A stretch of DNA of 51,995 nt from Bacteroidales bacterium (GCA_016935615.1 JAFGQO010000093.1:1-51995); one strand, 5' to 3'. Counted from the stretch's first letter, positions 15,910 to 25,669 are shown. Numbers and translations: made by a program. Notes: generated by a model not told the origin, from the sequence alone.

Positions 15910-16995
15910 TCATTTATGAACAATGTTTACTATGCATTTCTTTATTGCACTGATATTCACTTTATGCGATGTTTCCGTAGCTGTACTTCCGATTTTTCCA
16001 TACGTTAATTTCAGCTTTTCCGGAAGATCAAGTTCTTTGGTCTGCATTCTGGCCAAACTTGCCGGCAAATTAATATATACATCGTTGCTGTGCGTAATGT
16101 CCAAATTGTATGAGGTGTTCCTGTTAAAATACAGATCAATATCTGCATATTCCGACTCAATATTAATGAATGAGAAGGAATCATAAACCTTTTCAACAAA
16201 GATATTTCCGTACTTAAATTCGCAATAGAGTTCTTTTTTGAGATTATCAATATTTAACATTGTAAAATAAGCCGTCATGGATAATTCACCGATCTCTTCG
16301 ATATGGTATTTATCTCTGCTGGAATTTATACGGACATTTGTTGCTTTGTTTATGGTTATTCTAGATGATTTGGTATCCATATTCAAATTTGTGGCAGATT
16401 TTATCTGCAGATCCGAATAAGCTACAAAAACTTTACCATTTTGAATGCTGTTAATGGTTCCGTCTCCTGAACTCACTCTGATCTTTGGCGAACCGGCAAG
16501 GGTGTTCGCTTTGATATCGCCATTGGAAAGAATTATTTCCAGGTTGCCTGCAAAATCATCCATATATATATCGCCGAACTTGTTCTCTATTTTAAGGTTT
16601 GCTTTTTTAGGTACATAAACCAAATAATTGATTGTCACCCTGTTGGATGGTATAAATGCATCAACAAAGTCGGAAATAATTCCCGCCTGATTGCTAAACT
16701 GGGTTTTGGCCACAACATAATATTTTGTGGCAGTAAAGTCAAAGCTGATATTGTCTTTCAGCTTTTGCATTTTCTGATCGCTATTCGCACTAATACGTAA
16801 ATCAACCTCAAATTTCACACTGTCTTTATCCCAGGTAATGACATGTACCTTACCATACTTGTTCGTTACCTCAACAGTAGTTTTTTCAGTGATTTTGTAT
16901 TTTCGTACTTTATGGTCGGAGTATACCTGCCCCAACAACCCGCCAGGGTATAAAAAAAGTACGAGCCATAAACAAAGAACAGTTCTGTAAATCAT
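15910..16995 (-). CDS. DUF4097-like secreted beta-solenoid protein
   Basis: 361 residues with signal peptide (YRTVLCLWLVLFLYPGGLLG) but no lipobox Cys. The body alternates short beta strands with polar turns: VEVTNKYGKVHVITWDKDSV, NLKIENKFGDIYMDDFAGNLEIILSNG in two consecutive rungs, and GDIKANTLAGSPKIRVSSGDG, the usual DUF4097 rhythm of x-V/I-x-N-x-x-G-D/K-V/I. Its start overlaps the anti-sigma-like gene by 4 bases (ATGA), so they are translationally coupled. DUF4097 proteins commonly sit behind ECF sigma/anti-sigma pairs in Bacteroidota. A role as envelope-stress output or sensor is inference. Confidence 0.8.
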   Translation of the reverse strand: MIYRTVLCLWLVLFLYPGGLLGQVYSDHKVRKYKITEKTTVEVTNKYGKVHVITWDKDSVKFEVDLRISANSDQKMQKLKDNISFDFTATKYYVVAKTQFSNQAGIISDFVDAFIPSNRVTINYLVYVPKKANLKIENKFGDIYMDDFAGNLEIILSNGDIKANTLAGSPKIRVSSGDGTINSIQNGKVFVAYSDLQIKSATNLNMDTKSSRITINKATNVRINSSRDKYHIEEIGELSMTAYFTMLNIDNLKKELYCEFKYGNIFVEKVYDSFSFINIESEYADIDLYFNRNTSYNLDITHSNDVYINLPASLARMQTKELDLPEKLKLTYGKIGSTATETSHKVNISAIKKCIVNIVHK

Positions 16996-17540
16996 ATTCG
17001 TTCGATATTGTTTGAATTATTTTCTTCTTTTTCCGGTTCAAGGAACATCAGAAGATCTTCAAGAATTGCAATTCTCAACCTGTAGTTCTGGATCATCGCT
17101 TCAATCACCTCATGATTTGCAATGTTGTCTTTCAGATCATTTTTCAATCCGTCATAGATGCTATCCAGCTCAGAAAGATCTGTTTCGAGCTCTTCTTCCA
17201 GTGAAGGATACTGCGAGAGCAGAGGTTTGATTTCCTCAAGCTTGGCATTGATCATCCCCGTATAATACATCTCGGCTTCGCGCAGTTCAGGAATGTCTAT
17301 TTCAACAGCATTTCTTCTCTGCGCAATGTTCGTTTTAACATTCATCCATACATGCTGGGCAATAAATGAGGCAGCAAATATTAAAAGCACAGCTGCAGCA
17401 CGTGAAAGATAGAAGCGCCAGCGCATCGCTTTTTTAATCGAAATTTCTTTTTCGATTCCCTTCCAGAGTTCGGGTCGCGGTTCGCGAAGATCAAATTCCG
17501 CTTTATTTTTCCTTATGTACTCCTCAAATTTATCTTTCAT
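16992..17540 (-). CDS. membrane-anchored anti-sigma-like protein
   Basis: 182 residues: charged cytoplasmic N-terminus (about 1-45, MKDKFEEYIRKNKAEFDLREPRPELWKGIEKEI), one membrane segment (about 47-65, LSRAAAVLLIFAASFIAQHVW), and an extracytoplasmic helical region rich in Glu and Leu (LSQYPSLEEELETDLSELDSIYDGLKNDLKD), probably coiled coil. This topology and the 4-base overlaps with the sigma gene before it and the DUF4097 gene after it indicate a regulator that holds the ECF sigma factor. It lacks the zinc-binding anti-sigma (ZAS) HxxxCxxC motif, so it is a non-zinc type if the assignment is right. Confidence 0.72.
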   Translation of the reverse strand: MKDKFEEYIRKNKAEFDLREPRPELWKGIEKEISIKKAMRWRFYLSRAAAVLLIFAASFIAQHVWMNVKTNIAQRRNAVEIDIPELREAEMYYTGMINAKLEEIKPLLSQYPSLEEELETDLSELDSIYDGLKNDLKDNIANHEVIEAMIQNYRLRIAILEDLLMFLEPEKEENNSNNIERI

Positions 17541-18115
17541 GATTCTGTATCTTTTAAAATCTCTTTAATTCTTTGTTTTGCACGTGAGAACTGCGATTTC
17601 GAAGTTGATTCGGATATTCCCATAATCTTTGCAATTTCACTGTGATCATAACCCTCTATAAGGTAGAGTGAAAAAATCACCCGATAGCCATCAGGCAATT
17701 GCTCCATAGCATTCCGGATTCTCTTTACATCCAAATGTACAGAATCCATGTCCTGGTCATCTTCATAGGTGTTTTCGGGGATAGTATCAGTGAAAACCAG
17801 TTGAGCCCTCCTCTTTTTAAGATGATTAATGCATTTGTTAACTACAATTCTTTTCAGCCATGCACCAAAAGCAGACTCAAACCGGAAACTGTCAAGTTTT
17901 AAAAAAGCTTCTGCAAAGGATTCCTGAAGAAGATCCTCAGCTTCTGCATAGTTATTTGTCATACGACAGCATATATTGAACATAGCTTTGGAATATAGCT
18001 TGTATAGCTGAAACTGAGCTTTACTATTCCCTGCTTTGCTTAGCTCAATGATATCACGATGTATGTCCTGGTATGATACCTCCAAGTTATTACTGGTTTT
18101 CGCATTAAATGACAA
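17537..18115 (-). CDS. ECF-type RNA polymerase sigma factor
   Basis: 192-residue sigma-70 family protein with regions 2 and 4 only. Region 2: AMFNICCRMTNNYAEAEDLLQESFAEAFLKL followed by FESAFGAWLKRIVVNKCINHLKKRR (about 45-105). Region 4: LPDGYRVIFSLYLIEGYDHSEIAKIMGISESTSKSQFSRAKQRIKEIL (about 138-187), a helix-turn-helix that binds the -35 region. It is the first gene of a cluster with 4-base overlaps to the anti-sigma-like gene, suggesting auto-regulated co-expression. No clear TAnnTTTG element lies upstream, which would fit transcription from its own ECF promoter. Confidence 0.93.
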   Translation of the reverse strand: MSFNAKTSNNLEVSYQDIHRDIIELSKAGNSKAQFQLYKLYSKAMFNICCRMTNNYAEAEDLLQESFAEAFLKLDSFRFESAFGAWLKRIVVNKCINHLKKRRAQLVFTDTIPENTYEDDQDMDSVHLDVKRIRNAMEQLPDGYRVIFSLYLIEGYDHSEIAKIMGISESTSKSQFSRAKQRIKEILKDTES

Positions 18116-18219
18116 CGAATTGCAGACGTAGTTGCATTGGATAAGAAAAAAAATATATTTGTAAAAAACAATGGTTTATCCTTTTATTTTCCCTATACCC
18201 AATGGTGTTTTAGTTTTTA

Positions 18220-19830
18220 TCAGCATCTGTTCATGAAATAACCTGATATCTTTGTAATGATCAAAGCCAATATGCCGGCAATGGCCAGAATGAACATCAT
18301 TCGCCCCAGGTAGTCTCCATGCTTTACATAAAAAGTGATTTTCTCATTCAAATTCAATTGATCGCGCAGAGCTCCTCTTTTCCACCATGTTAATTTTTGA
18401 AGTACATCGCCTCTCTGGTCAATAAAGCATGATATCCCCGTATTGGCAGATCGTGCAACACTTCGCCTTGTTTCTATTGCCCGCAAACAAGATAAAGCAT
18501 TGTGCTGACGGTGTCCGGGAGTATCACCCCACCAGCCGTCATTTGTAATTACAAATATTATATTTGCTCCTTTTTTAATATAATTTCCCACGTACTCTCC
18601 GAATACCGATTCATAACATATCACCGGTGCTGCTTTTACCCGATCATCAGCTGCTTCAAAAACTTCCCTCTCTTCCTGTATCCCATGACTTCTGAATATT
18701 CCTCCAAGTTGCAAAGTCAGTTTTTCAAGTGGTTTAAACAACCATTTGTAAGGCATTTTTTCTACTCCTGTCACCAACTGAGATTTATGATAAATAGGTA
18801 TATACGAAGTAGAATCCAGTTGAATAGCAGAATTATGAGTGTCGTAATAATACCCTGTATTCCCCAGAGGACGAGCAGTTTTTGTCGCCTCAGCATTGGA
18901 GTTATATCGCTCATAACAATAAATGCCAACCACGTATTTTAATTTCGGGAAGGATTTTTGAAATTCCCTGATCATTTGAATATCAGCTATCTGCTCCAGC
19001 CTGTCAATCCATAATCGTCCACTAATGGAAGTCTCGGGAGCAATAACATAATCGGTTGATTCTCTTGTTAATTTAGCAGCTTCAGCAATCTGAATTTTTG
19101 TCTGTTCAATCTGGGGCATATCAATAAATTTAATATACGCATCGATGTTTGGCTGAACAATAACGAATTCCCTGGGGGTTTTTTCTTCCTTGTATGTTTT
19201 GTACCTGATAACAGAAACAGTTATTGGTATTATGATCAGGAAGAATGTTGAAAGTGTAAGCAACTTTAGCTGTCTTACCGGCTTCCTGTTAATCATTCGT
19301 CGTATAGTTTCGAATAGGAATATATTGACTAGTAAAATCCAGAGTGTTCCGCCAAACACACCCGTATATTCATACCACTGCACCAGTTTTGTGTTGAAAA
19401 GAAAACCATTGCCCAGGGTAAGCCATGGCCATGATATTTCTCCATGATTGTATGCAAATTCAAATGCTATCCAATATGCTATTAAAGATATATAACCGAT
19501 GTATCTGCCCCATCTTCTTTTTGTTATAGAATACAACCAGAAAGGAACCGACATATAAAATGCAGTAACAATCACTGCTGCCGCCAATCCCGCCAAAGAA
19601 GCATTTTTAATCCACCAGGTAGCCAGGATATTCCAGATAAAAAAAGACAATGATGCAAAAAGAAATACCTGCTTTCCCGCGCCTTTTTTACCGGAAGGTA
19701 TATATTCTTCAACAAACAGAAGAGGTATAAGCCCGTTGAACAGGAATAATCCGGATCCCCATTCGTACCAGCCAAGTGATAAAAGAAATCCTGAAAGAAC
19801 GGAGAGTGAAAATTTGGTTGTGTATTTCAT
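18220..19830 (-). CDS. lnt: apolipoprotein N-acyltransferase
   Basis: Inner-membrane enzyme that adds the third acyl chain to lipoproteins. 536 residues: six or more membrane segments in the first 205 residues, a periplasmic nitrilase domain (about 220-490), and a final membrane segment (MMFILAIAGILALIITKI). The Glu-Lys-Cys triad is visible: Glu266 in VIAPETSISG, Lys349 in PIYHKSQLV and Cys405 in PVICYESVFG. The loop GNTGYYYDTHNSA fits the family. The window encodes many lipoproteins that would be its substrates. It has the best promoter match in the window (19869-19898). Confidence 0.95.
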   Translation of the reverse strand: MKYTTKFSLSVLSGFLLSLGWYEWGSGLFLFNGLIPLLFVEEYIPSGKKGAGKQVFLFASLSFFIWNILATWWIKNASLAGLAAAVIVTAFYMSVPFWLYSITKRRWGRYIGYISLIAYWIAFEFAYNHGEISWPWLTLGNGFLFNTKLVQWYEYTGVFGGTLWILLVNIFLFETIRRMINRKPVRQLKLLTLSTFFLIIIPITVSVIRYKTYKEEKTPREFVIVQPNIDAYIKFIDMPQIEQTKIQIAEAAKLTRESTDYVIAPETSISGRLWIDRLEQIADIQMIREFQKSFPKLKYVVGIYCYERYNSNAEATKTARPLGNTGYYYDTHNSAIQLDSTSYIPIYHKSQLVTGVEKMPYKWLFKPLEKLTLQLGGIFRSHGIQEEREVFEAADDRVKAAPVICYESVFGEYVGNYIKKGANIIFVITNDGWWGDTPGHRQHNALSCLRAIETRRSVARSANTGISCFIDQRGDVLQKLTWWKRGALRDQLNLNEKITFYVKHGDYLGRMMFILAIAGILALIITKISGYFMNRC

Positions 19831-19868
19831 TAAAGGTAATATTGAAACAGTAGTTATTTTTCTGATGA

Positions 19869-19898
19869 CAAATATATCACGGATAAATAAAACACAAA
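19869..19898 (-). promoter_or_regulatory. Bacteroidota-type promoter of lnt
   Basis: On the minus strand TTTG (19898-19895), an 18-base spacer, then TATATTTG (19876-19869), a full match to TTTG-N19-TAnnTTTG apart from one base of spacing. It lies 39 bases upstream of the lnt ATG at 19830. Confidence 0.65.
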
Positions 19899-19989
19899 GG
19901 AATAATCTGTATTAGTCATTCATTCTTTTACATGATATCTGACATTTTTATATTTATCAGAAATGGATATCATTGCAAAAAATCATAGT

Positions 19990-22092
19990 ATGAAATACAA
20001 GTATTTGTATCTTACACTCATTGCAATATTTGCTGTTGCCTGCACAAAGACAAATAAAACTATGAACAATCCATTATTATCAAAATTTGATACTCCTTAT
20101 GGTTCAATCCCTTTTGCTGAAATAAAACCTGAGCATTTTCATCCTGCATTTAACACAGCATTTGCCAGGGCAAAAAAAGAAATTCATGCTATTACCGGCA
20201 ATGAAGAAACTCCTGATTTCAGCAATACAATTGTGCCCCTTGACAACAGCGGACTTTTGCTTGAAACACTCAGCGCTTTACTTTTCAATTTGAATATTGC
20301 GGAAACGGACACCAACATTCAGAGGATCACAAAAGAAATGTCTTCCCGAATTGCAGAATACAGGAACGATATTACCCTTGATCCCATCCTGTTTTCAAAA
20401 GTAAAAACAGTATACGAATCAAAAGAAGCCGGAAAGCTGAATACGGAAGAATTTACACTTCTTGAAAAAACATACAAAAATTTTGTTCGTAGCGGAGCAA
20501 ATCTTGACAGTACTGATAAAGAAGAATACCGGCTGATTACAGAAGAACTGGCAAAACTTTCTGTTCAGTTCAATGAGAATGTGCTTGCAGAAATGAACGA
20601 ATATGCTTTGCATATTACGGACTCATCAGACCTTTCGGGTCTTGCGGAAGATCTGGTAAAAGAGGCTGCCTCGGAAGCAAAGAACAGGAACCTTGAAGGC
20701 TGGGTAATTACACTTCATTCCCCCAGTTTCGGCCCGTTTATGAAATATGCCGATAACAGGCAACTGCGTAAAGAATTGTTTATGGCTTATGGTAAAAGAG
20801 GTTTGCAGGAGAATAAAAATAACAATTGTGAGATCATCAAAAGAATTACCGGATTGCGACTCAGACAGGCAAATCTATTGGGCTATAAAACATATGCCGA
20901 TTACACACTGGATGATCGTATGGCAGAATCGACCAACAATGTTGATGCCTTTCTTGATGATCTAATTATTGCCTATCTCCCTCCTGCAAGAAAAGAGATT
21001 GAAGAAATAAAAAAATACGCAAAAAGTCTGGGCACTGATTTTGAACTGGAAAGATGGGATCTGAGTTATTACTCGGAAAAGCTGAAAAAGGAAAAATTTG
21101 ATATCGATGATGAACTTACACGACCTTATTTTAAACTGGAAAATGTTGAAAACGGAGTGTTTGAACTTGCTGAAAAGCTTTATGGAATTCGATTCAGGGA
21201 AAACAAATCGGTTCAGGTGTACCATAAAGACGTAAAAGTCTTAGAAGTCCTGGATAAAGACGATGCATTTATCGGATTGCTGTATATGGATTATTTTCCC
21301 CGTGCAGGCAAAAAACAGGGTGCATGGATGACAGAATATGTTCAGCAGTTCAAGACGGAGAACACAAATGTCAGGCCGCATATATCCCTTGTGTTTAATT
21401 TTCCCAAACCTTCTGATGAAAAACCATCTTTGCTTACTTACAGTGAAGTCAGAACACTCCTGCATGAATTCGGACATGGACTTCACGGCCTGTTTAGCGA
21501 TGTAACTTACAGAACTCTTGCAGGCACTTCGGTAGACAGGGATTTCGTTGAATTGCCATCGCAAATTATGGAGAACTGGGCAGAAGAAAAAGAGTGGCTG
21601 GATATGGTGGCTTTCCATTATCAGACCAATGAAAAAATGCCTGAAGAAATGATCCGCAGGATCATTGATAGCAAAAATTTTCTATCTGCATATTTCACCA
21701 TACGACAAATCAGTTTCGGATTAAATGATATGGCCTGGCACAGCATTAAAGAGCCTGTGAAAGATCATGTGATAAATTTCGAAAAAACAGCTATGCTGCC
21801 CGTTAAACTTCTCCCTGAAGTGGAAAATATTGCCATGAGCCCTGCTTTTTCGCACATTTTTGCCGGCGGATATGCAGCCGGTTATTATGGTTACAAATGG
21901 GCAGAAGTTCTGGATGCCGATGCCTTTTCCCTGTTTAAGGAAAATGGCATATTTGATCGGGAGACTGCTGCCAGTTTCAGAAAGAATATCCTGTCTAAAG
22001 GAGGCACTGATCACCCGATGAATCTATACGTTACGTTCAGAGGACAAAAACCTTCGATTGAACCACTTTTAATTCGCAGCGGCTTAAAATGA
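19990..22092 (+). CDS. M3 family metallopeptidase (oligopeptidase/Dcp type), lipoprotein
   Basis: Zinc oligopeptidase of the thimet-oligopeptidase family. The second in-frame ATG (19990) is chosen because it gives a lipoprotein signal KYKYLYLTLIAIFAVAC (Cys18); the ATG at 19963 would put nine polar residues in front. The mature protein is about 680 residues, the usual size. Seen: PLLSKFDTPYGSIPFAEI near the N-terminus; zinc site HEFGHGLHG at residues 492-500; DFVELPSQIMENW with the third ligand Glu; and C-terminal FAGGYAAGYYGYKWAEVLDADAF, the substrate-binding GYxxGYY-Y loop. Lipid anchoring suggests peptide digestion in the periplasm rather than cytoplasmic turnover. Confidence 0.94.
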   Translation: MKYKYLYLTLIAIFAVACTKTNKTMNNPLLSKFDTPYGSIPFAEIKPEHFHPAFNTAFARAKKEIHAITGNEETPDFSNTIVPLDNSGLLLETLSALLFNLNIAETDTNIQRITKEMSSRIAEYRNDITLDPILFSKVKTVYESKEAGKLNTEEFTLLEKTYKNFVRSGANLDSTDKEEYRLITEELAKLSVQFNENVLAEMNEYALHITDSSDLSGLAEDLVKEAASEAKNRNLEGWVITLHSPSFGPFMKYADNRQLRKELFMAYGKRGLQENKNNNCEIIKRITGLRLRQANLLGYKTYADYTLDDRMAESTNNVDAFLDDLIIAYLPPARKEIEEIKKYAKSLGTDFELERWDLSYYSEKLKKEKFDIDDELTRPYFKLENVENGVFELAEKLYGIRFRENKSVQVYHKDVKVLEVLDKDDAFIGLLYMDYFPRAGKKQGAWMTEYVQQFKTENTNVRPHISLVFNFPKPSDEKPSLLTYSEVRTLLHEFGHGLHGLFSDVTYRTLAGTSVDRDFVELPSQIMENWAEEKEWLDMVAFHYQTNEKMPEEMIRRIIDSKNFLSAYFTIRQISFGLNDMAWHSIKEPVKDHVINFEKTAMLPVKLLPEVENIAMSPAFSHIFAGGYAAGYYGYKWAEVLDADAFSLFKENGIFDRETAASFRKNILSKGGTDHPMNLYVTFRGQKPSIEPLLIRSGLK

Positions 22093-22205
22093 GCAAGTAC
22101 GGTTTTTGATTGCTGAAAAGCAATACCTGATTTGTTAATCGTTGAACCTTCGTGCTATAAAAATTGTTACATGTAGTATAATTAAAAATTAACGGAGGAA
22201 GAATG

Positions 22206-22811
22206 ATGAAAAAGCAAATTTTTAGTCTGGCGATCTTAACAACAGCGATTTTTTCAGGTTTGAATGCTTTCCCGCAAAAGGGGAATATCGAATACAAAGT
22301 TAATACTGAAACAAGTAAAATATCGTGGATAGGAACTAAACCCGGTGGTCAGCACAATGGTATTGTGAATATCTCGGAAGGCACTGTCATTATGAAAAAC
22401 GGTGAACTGGCAGGTGGCAGTTTTGTGATTGATCTTAACAGTATTGTAAACCTTGATCTGGAATCGGAAGCCTGGAATAAGAAACTTATTGATCACTTGA
22501 AAAGTGAAGATTTCTTTTACGTTGAAAAATACCCTCTCAGTACCTTTACAATCACCCATATAGAAAAACAAGAATCTGACAATTACAAAATCACCGGAAA
22601 CCTGAATTTGCGAGGCATAACCAGGGAAATAACTTTCACTGCGAATGTAGTTGTTGAAGATGGAACTGTGAAAGCAGCCACTCCTGTTATTGTTCTTGAC
22701 AGAACCCAATGGAAAATTGAAACTATGTCAAAAAGTATTGTCGCCGATTTGAAAGACAATTATGTAGACGATGAAATGCAGGTACAAATCGATCTTGTTG
22801 CACAAAAGTAA
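22206..22811 (+). CDS. YceI family periplasmic lipid-binding protein
   Basis: About 201 residues with signal peptide (KKQIFSLAILTTAIFSGLNAF) and a lipocalin-like YceI domain: YKVNTETSKISWIGTKPGG at the start, GSFVIDLNSI, DHLKSEDFFYVEKYPLSTF (the conserved LKS-DFFDVEKYP motif), ITGNLNLRGITREITF and VLDRTQWKI. YceI proteins bind polyisoprenoid or similar lipids in the periplasm. A rare strong Shine-Dalgarno, GGAGG at 22194-22198, is 7 bases before the second ATG (22206) but only 4 before the first (22203), so I prefer 22206. The gap from the M3 gene is about 110 bases. Confidence 0.93.
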   Translation: MKKQIFSLAILTTAIFSGLNAFPQKGNIEYKVNTETSKISWIGTKPGGQHNGIVNISEGTVIMKNGELAGGSFVIDLNSIVNLDLESEAWNKKLIDHLKSEDFFYVEKYPLSTFTITHIEKQESDNYKITGNLNLRGITREITFTANVVVEDGTVKAATPVIVLDRTQWKIETMSKSIVADLKDNYVDDEMQVQIDLVAQK

Positions 22812-22813
22812 GT

Positions 22814-23176
22814 TTAGTGTTTTGCCAGTCTTTCTTTTGCTTTGCTGACTGAGTCGACAAAAACAATCATTCCCTTTTTGTTGCTTTCAAAAATAAAATC
22901 TTTCAGGCTTTTGCCAAAGTGACCTGAAAAATCTCCGACAATCGCCAGTTTTACCCGGTAGGTTGAGAACTTCTGAAGAATCTCACCGGCTATTCCGGTA
23001 GACAAATCAAAAAATTCCGTACTTATATTTTTTTTATGCAGAATGATTCTTCTTGCTCCCCGGTAATCACAATTGCCCATAAGGTCCAGTGCGTCCTGAA
23101 CGTTCTTTATTTCTATTTTCTCTGAAGCAACTTCAGCAATGTTTGTTCCGTTTACTTCTGATGTCTCTATTTTCAT
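22814..23176 (-). CDS. DUF4180 domain protein
   Basis: 120 residues, no signal peptide or membrane segment. The pattern fits DUF4180: IKNVQDALDLMGNCDYRGARRIILHKKNISTEFFDLSTGIAGEILQKFSTYRVKLAIVGDF, with conserved NISTEFFDLSTG and the terminal FVDSVSKAKERL. It resembles the SpoIIAA-like STAS/DUF4180 group that lies near transcription regulators in other bacteria, but its activity is unknown. The stop codon is 3 bases from the yceI stop on the other strand. No terminator is seen between them. Confidence 0.8.
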   Translation of the reverse strand: MKIETSEVNGTNIAEVASEKIEIKNVQDALDLMGNCDYRGARRIILHKKNISTEFFDLSTGIAGEILQKFSTYRVKLAIVGDFSGHFGKSLKDFIFESNKKGMIVFVDSVSKAKERLAKH

Positions 23177-23378
23177 TATGACTCAATAACCGGGATGACT
23201 TATATAATGTCCAATATCCGAAATTAGTGAAAATTCATTCACCATCCCATTTGTTCTTGTATAACAAGTGCCGTTTTATTTAGGAAAAAGAGAGCTCTAA
23301 ATGTTTTATCTGTCTGATCTTTCAACAAGATATCCATTCAATATAACAACTGGACCCGTGCCATTATTCGGGGTATGA

Positions 23379-25208
23379 TTACCTGCCTCCCGGATTACCT
23401 GTATTTCCAATCTTTGTAACCACACCGGAAATAGTAAAACTTGTATATTTTGTCCCCGGGGTATACGATCCGTTCTCATACAGGCCATCATTTACAGAAC
23501 CTGTTGAACTGCCTCCATAGTAAACATCATAACCGGAATTCATGATAAGTGCCGGAGAAGAGAATACAACGGACTGATAATTTTTGGCCGGAAGGAAACT
23601 GACTATTTCATCACCTTCATTACTTTGAATATGAAATAGAGTTTCAGCCTGCATTTTCGAATTAAAATTCAGCAACAACGAATTTTGCGTGGATGCCGTA
23701 CCGGGACTCATTGCCATGCCTGCACTTCCTGCAGCTATAAGCAATCCGCCCGTAAGTTTAAAGGAAGCATCATAATCCAGTGCAGCGTTCATATCCGATG
23801 TAGGACCATGAACAATCAGGCTGCCGCCCGCCATCACTACGAAACCATTAATATCAATACCGTCTCCACCCGTATAAACAACTGTATGACCTCCATTGAT
23901 ATACAGACAGTAATCACCGGATGTACTATAACCGCCCGGATTCGGCCCTCCGGGCGGTTCAGAGCCACCTCCTTCAGTCACATTAATTCCATCATCATTT
24001 GAATGAATTAAAAGGTACCCATTATTTATTGTTATAATCTTACTTTCAACACCTTCATAGGATGCAGAAATATTTATCTCTCCGCCACTAATTGTAATGA
24101 TCTCATCACCATGAATGCCATCATCCCCTGTTGAAATGTTATATGATCCCCCGTTAACCGATAAGTTCCCATTGGAGTGAAGCGCATCATCAGCAGAATT
24201 TACACTGAAAACACCACCGTCAATAATTGTATTAACAACAGCTTTGATGCCTTTTGCAGAAGTACTGCTATTCACATAATAGTTACTGCCTCCCCCCGAT
24301 ATCAACACAAAATCACCGTCAGCTATAAGCACATCGGTTTCAGCAACAATAGCATCTCCTTCGGCAACAATGCCAATTTCCGCGTATTCGATATACACAT
24401 ATCCTTTTGTACTGTCTTCATCATTATCGGATTTCAATCCGTCACCTCCAGCCTCCACGGTAATATTCCCTTCTTCCACAACAAGATAATCTTTCCCCCG
24501 TATGCCATCGTCTGCTGCACTTACATGGATAGTGCCGCCATTTATTATCATACCGTCTTTGCTGGCTATACCGTCATTATAGTTGCCATTAACCACAAGT
24601 GTTCCGTTACCGCAGACAGTCAGATCATCCTTGCTGAAAACCGCCGCATTTGGTTCATCTTCTTCAGCATTTTCAAATACATAGTTATTCCCGTCAGTAA
24701 TATAATTTTCAGAATAATCTGCCAGAACGATAACCGTTTTTTGTGCATTCATAATATAAATAGCAGCGCTTGCTGAACTATAAATATCAACTCCGTTCAG
24801 GATAAGTCTAACAATTTCTTCATCTTCCGTATTCACGATCACTTGTCCGTCGGCCAGAGAGCCACTTATATTGTATGTTCCGGCAGATATAATGGTTACT
24901 TTGCTGCCATCAACAATTGCCCCGGCTCTGTCCACAGTGATTGAACTCCCGTTCAATACTATATTGATAACTTCTGCATTGTCCCAATTATAATCTCCTG
25001 CATCTTCATGATCTTTGCAATTTGCAGCCAGCGCATCCGCCACTGTTCCTTCATAATATGCACTATTGTCAACCTCTGTATCATCATCTGTACTCTCCGA
25101 AACTTGTTCATAATTGTACAATACCGGTTCCAACTTATCATCACAGGCTATAAACATAGATAACACAAAAGCCGCCGTTAACAAAAAGATGAATTCCCGA
25201 TTGCTCAT
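23379..25208 (-). CDS. beta-helix carbohydrate-binding lipoprotein (Cthe_2159-like)
   Basis: About 609 residues from the preferred start (second Met, 25208), which gives lipoprotein signal MSNREFIFLLTAAFVLSMFIAC (Cys22). The remainder is a right-handed beta-helix built from repeats such as DDGIRGKDYLVVEEGNITVEAGGDGLKSDND, SADDALHSNGNLSVNGG and GDDGIHGDEIITISGG. Recurrent DDG and GDG turns could bind calcium. This arrangement matches the carbohydrate-binding domain family named after Clostridium thermocellum Cthe_2159, which binds acidic sugars and cellulose. The C-terminal 100 residues (YNQ-like, FTISGVVTKIGNTG) form a separate cap. Probably displayed on the cell surface; no polysaccharide-degrading enzyme lies nearby. 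Confidence 0.85.
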   Translation of the reverse strand: MSNREFIFLLTAAFVLSMFIACDDKLEPVLYNYEQVSESTDDDTEVDNSAYYEGTVADALAANCKDHEDAGDYNWDNAEVINIVLNGSSITVDRAGAIVDGSKVTIISAGTYNISGSLADGQVIVNTEDEEIVRLILNGVDIYSSASAAIYIMNAQKTVIVLADYSENYITDGNNYVFENAEEDEPNAAVFSKDDLTVCGNGTLVVNGNYNDGIASKDGMIINGGTIHVSAADDGIRGKDYLVVEEGNITVEAGGDGLKSDNDEDSTKGYVYIEYAEIGIVAEGDAIVAETDVLIADGDFVLISGGGSNYYVNSSTSAKGIKAVVNTIIDGGVFSVNSADDALHSNGNLSVNGGSYNISTGDDGIHGDEIITISGGEINISASYEGVESKIITINNGYLLIHSNDDGINVTEGGGSEPPGGPNPGGYSTSGDYCLYINGGHTVVYTGGDGIDINGFVVMAGGSLIVHGPTSDMNAALDYDASFKLTGGLLIAAGSAGMAMSPGTASTQNSLLLNFNSKMQAETLFHIQSNEGDEIVSFLPAKNYQSVVFSSPALIMNSGYDVYYGGSSTGSVNDGLYENGSYTPGTKYTSFTISGVVTKIGNTGNPGGR

Positions 25209-25669
25209 AGTCTTTATTCCTGATTTACATGTGTACACTTCATTCTATCCCGATAAAAACAGCAAAAAGAATAAAAAGAATAACCACTTACCCTCTCTTT
25301 TTATATGTCATTACTCAGTTTATTCTTTTGCTGTTTTATGTGCGTTATATAGAAGTAAAAATAAGCCGGTCGAACAACATGAAAAAAAAAAATAGACAAA
25401 CGCCCTTATTCAATCGATGAAAACTGTATATATTCATTGTGACAAGGTATTTGAATCATCTCATTCCGGTTGTTTGGGTCTATAAATCACTGCATTATTC
25501 ATACCTGTTATAAACACCGATCAGCATAACTACTAATGAATATTTTAAAATTAGAATTTAGGTGTTAATTGTTTTTCAGGATCCAATTTTAGGAATTGAT
25601 CCCTTCCGGTTCAAAATTTCCCTTTCGCTTCTAGGTTAAAAACCCGAACTTAGCAAGAACCAAAAACAT
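25209..25669. other. 461-base divergent gap upstream of corA
   Basis: No convincing ORF (two short plus-strand ORFs at 25114-25420 are Ile/Lys-rich translations of AT-rich DNA). An imperfect hairpin at 25579-25602 (GGATC-C-AATT, TTAGG loop, AATT-GATCC) lies about 75 bases before corA. No T-run follows, so it might be regulatory. I do not recognise an M-box or other magnesium riboswitch. Confidence 0.4.

Noticed and set aside
24177..24776. 199-codon plus-strand ORF
   Set aside because: Antisense shadow of the beta-helix lipoprotein gene; Ile/Thr/Asn-rich and without a recognisable domain.
25209..25669. Magnesium riboswitch (M-box) upstream of corA
   Set aside because: No M-box core or terminator hairpin; only one short imperfect hairpin is present.
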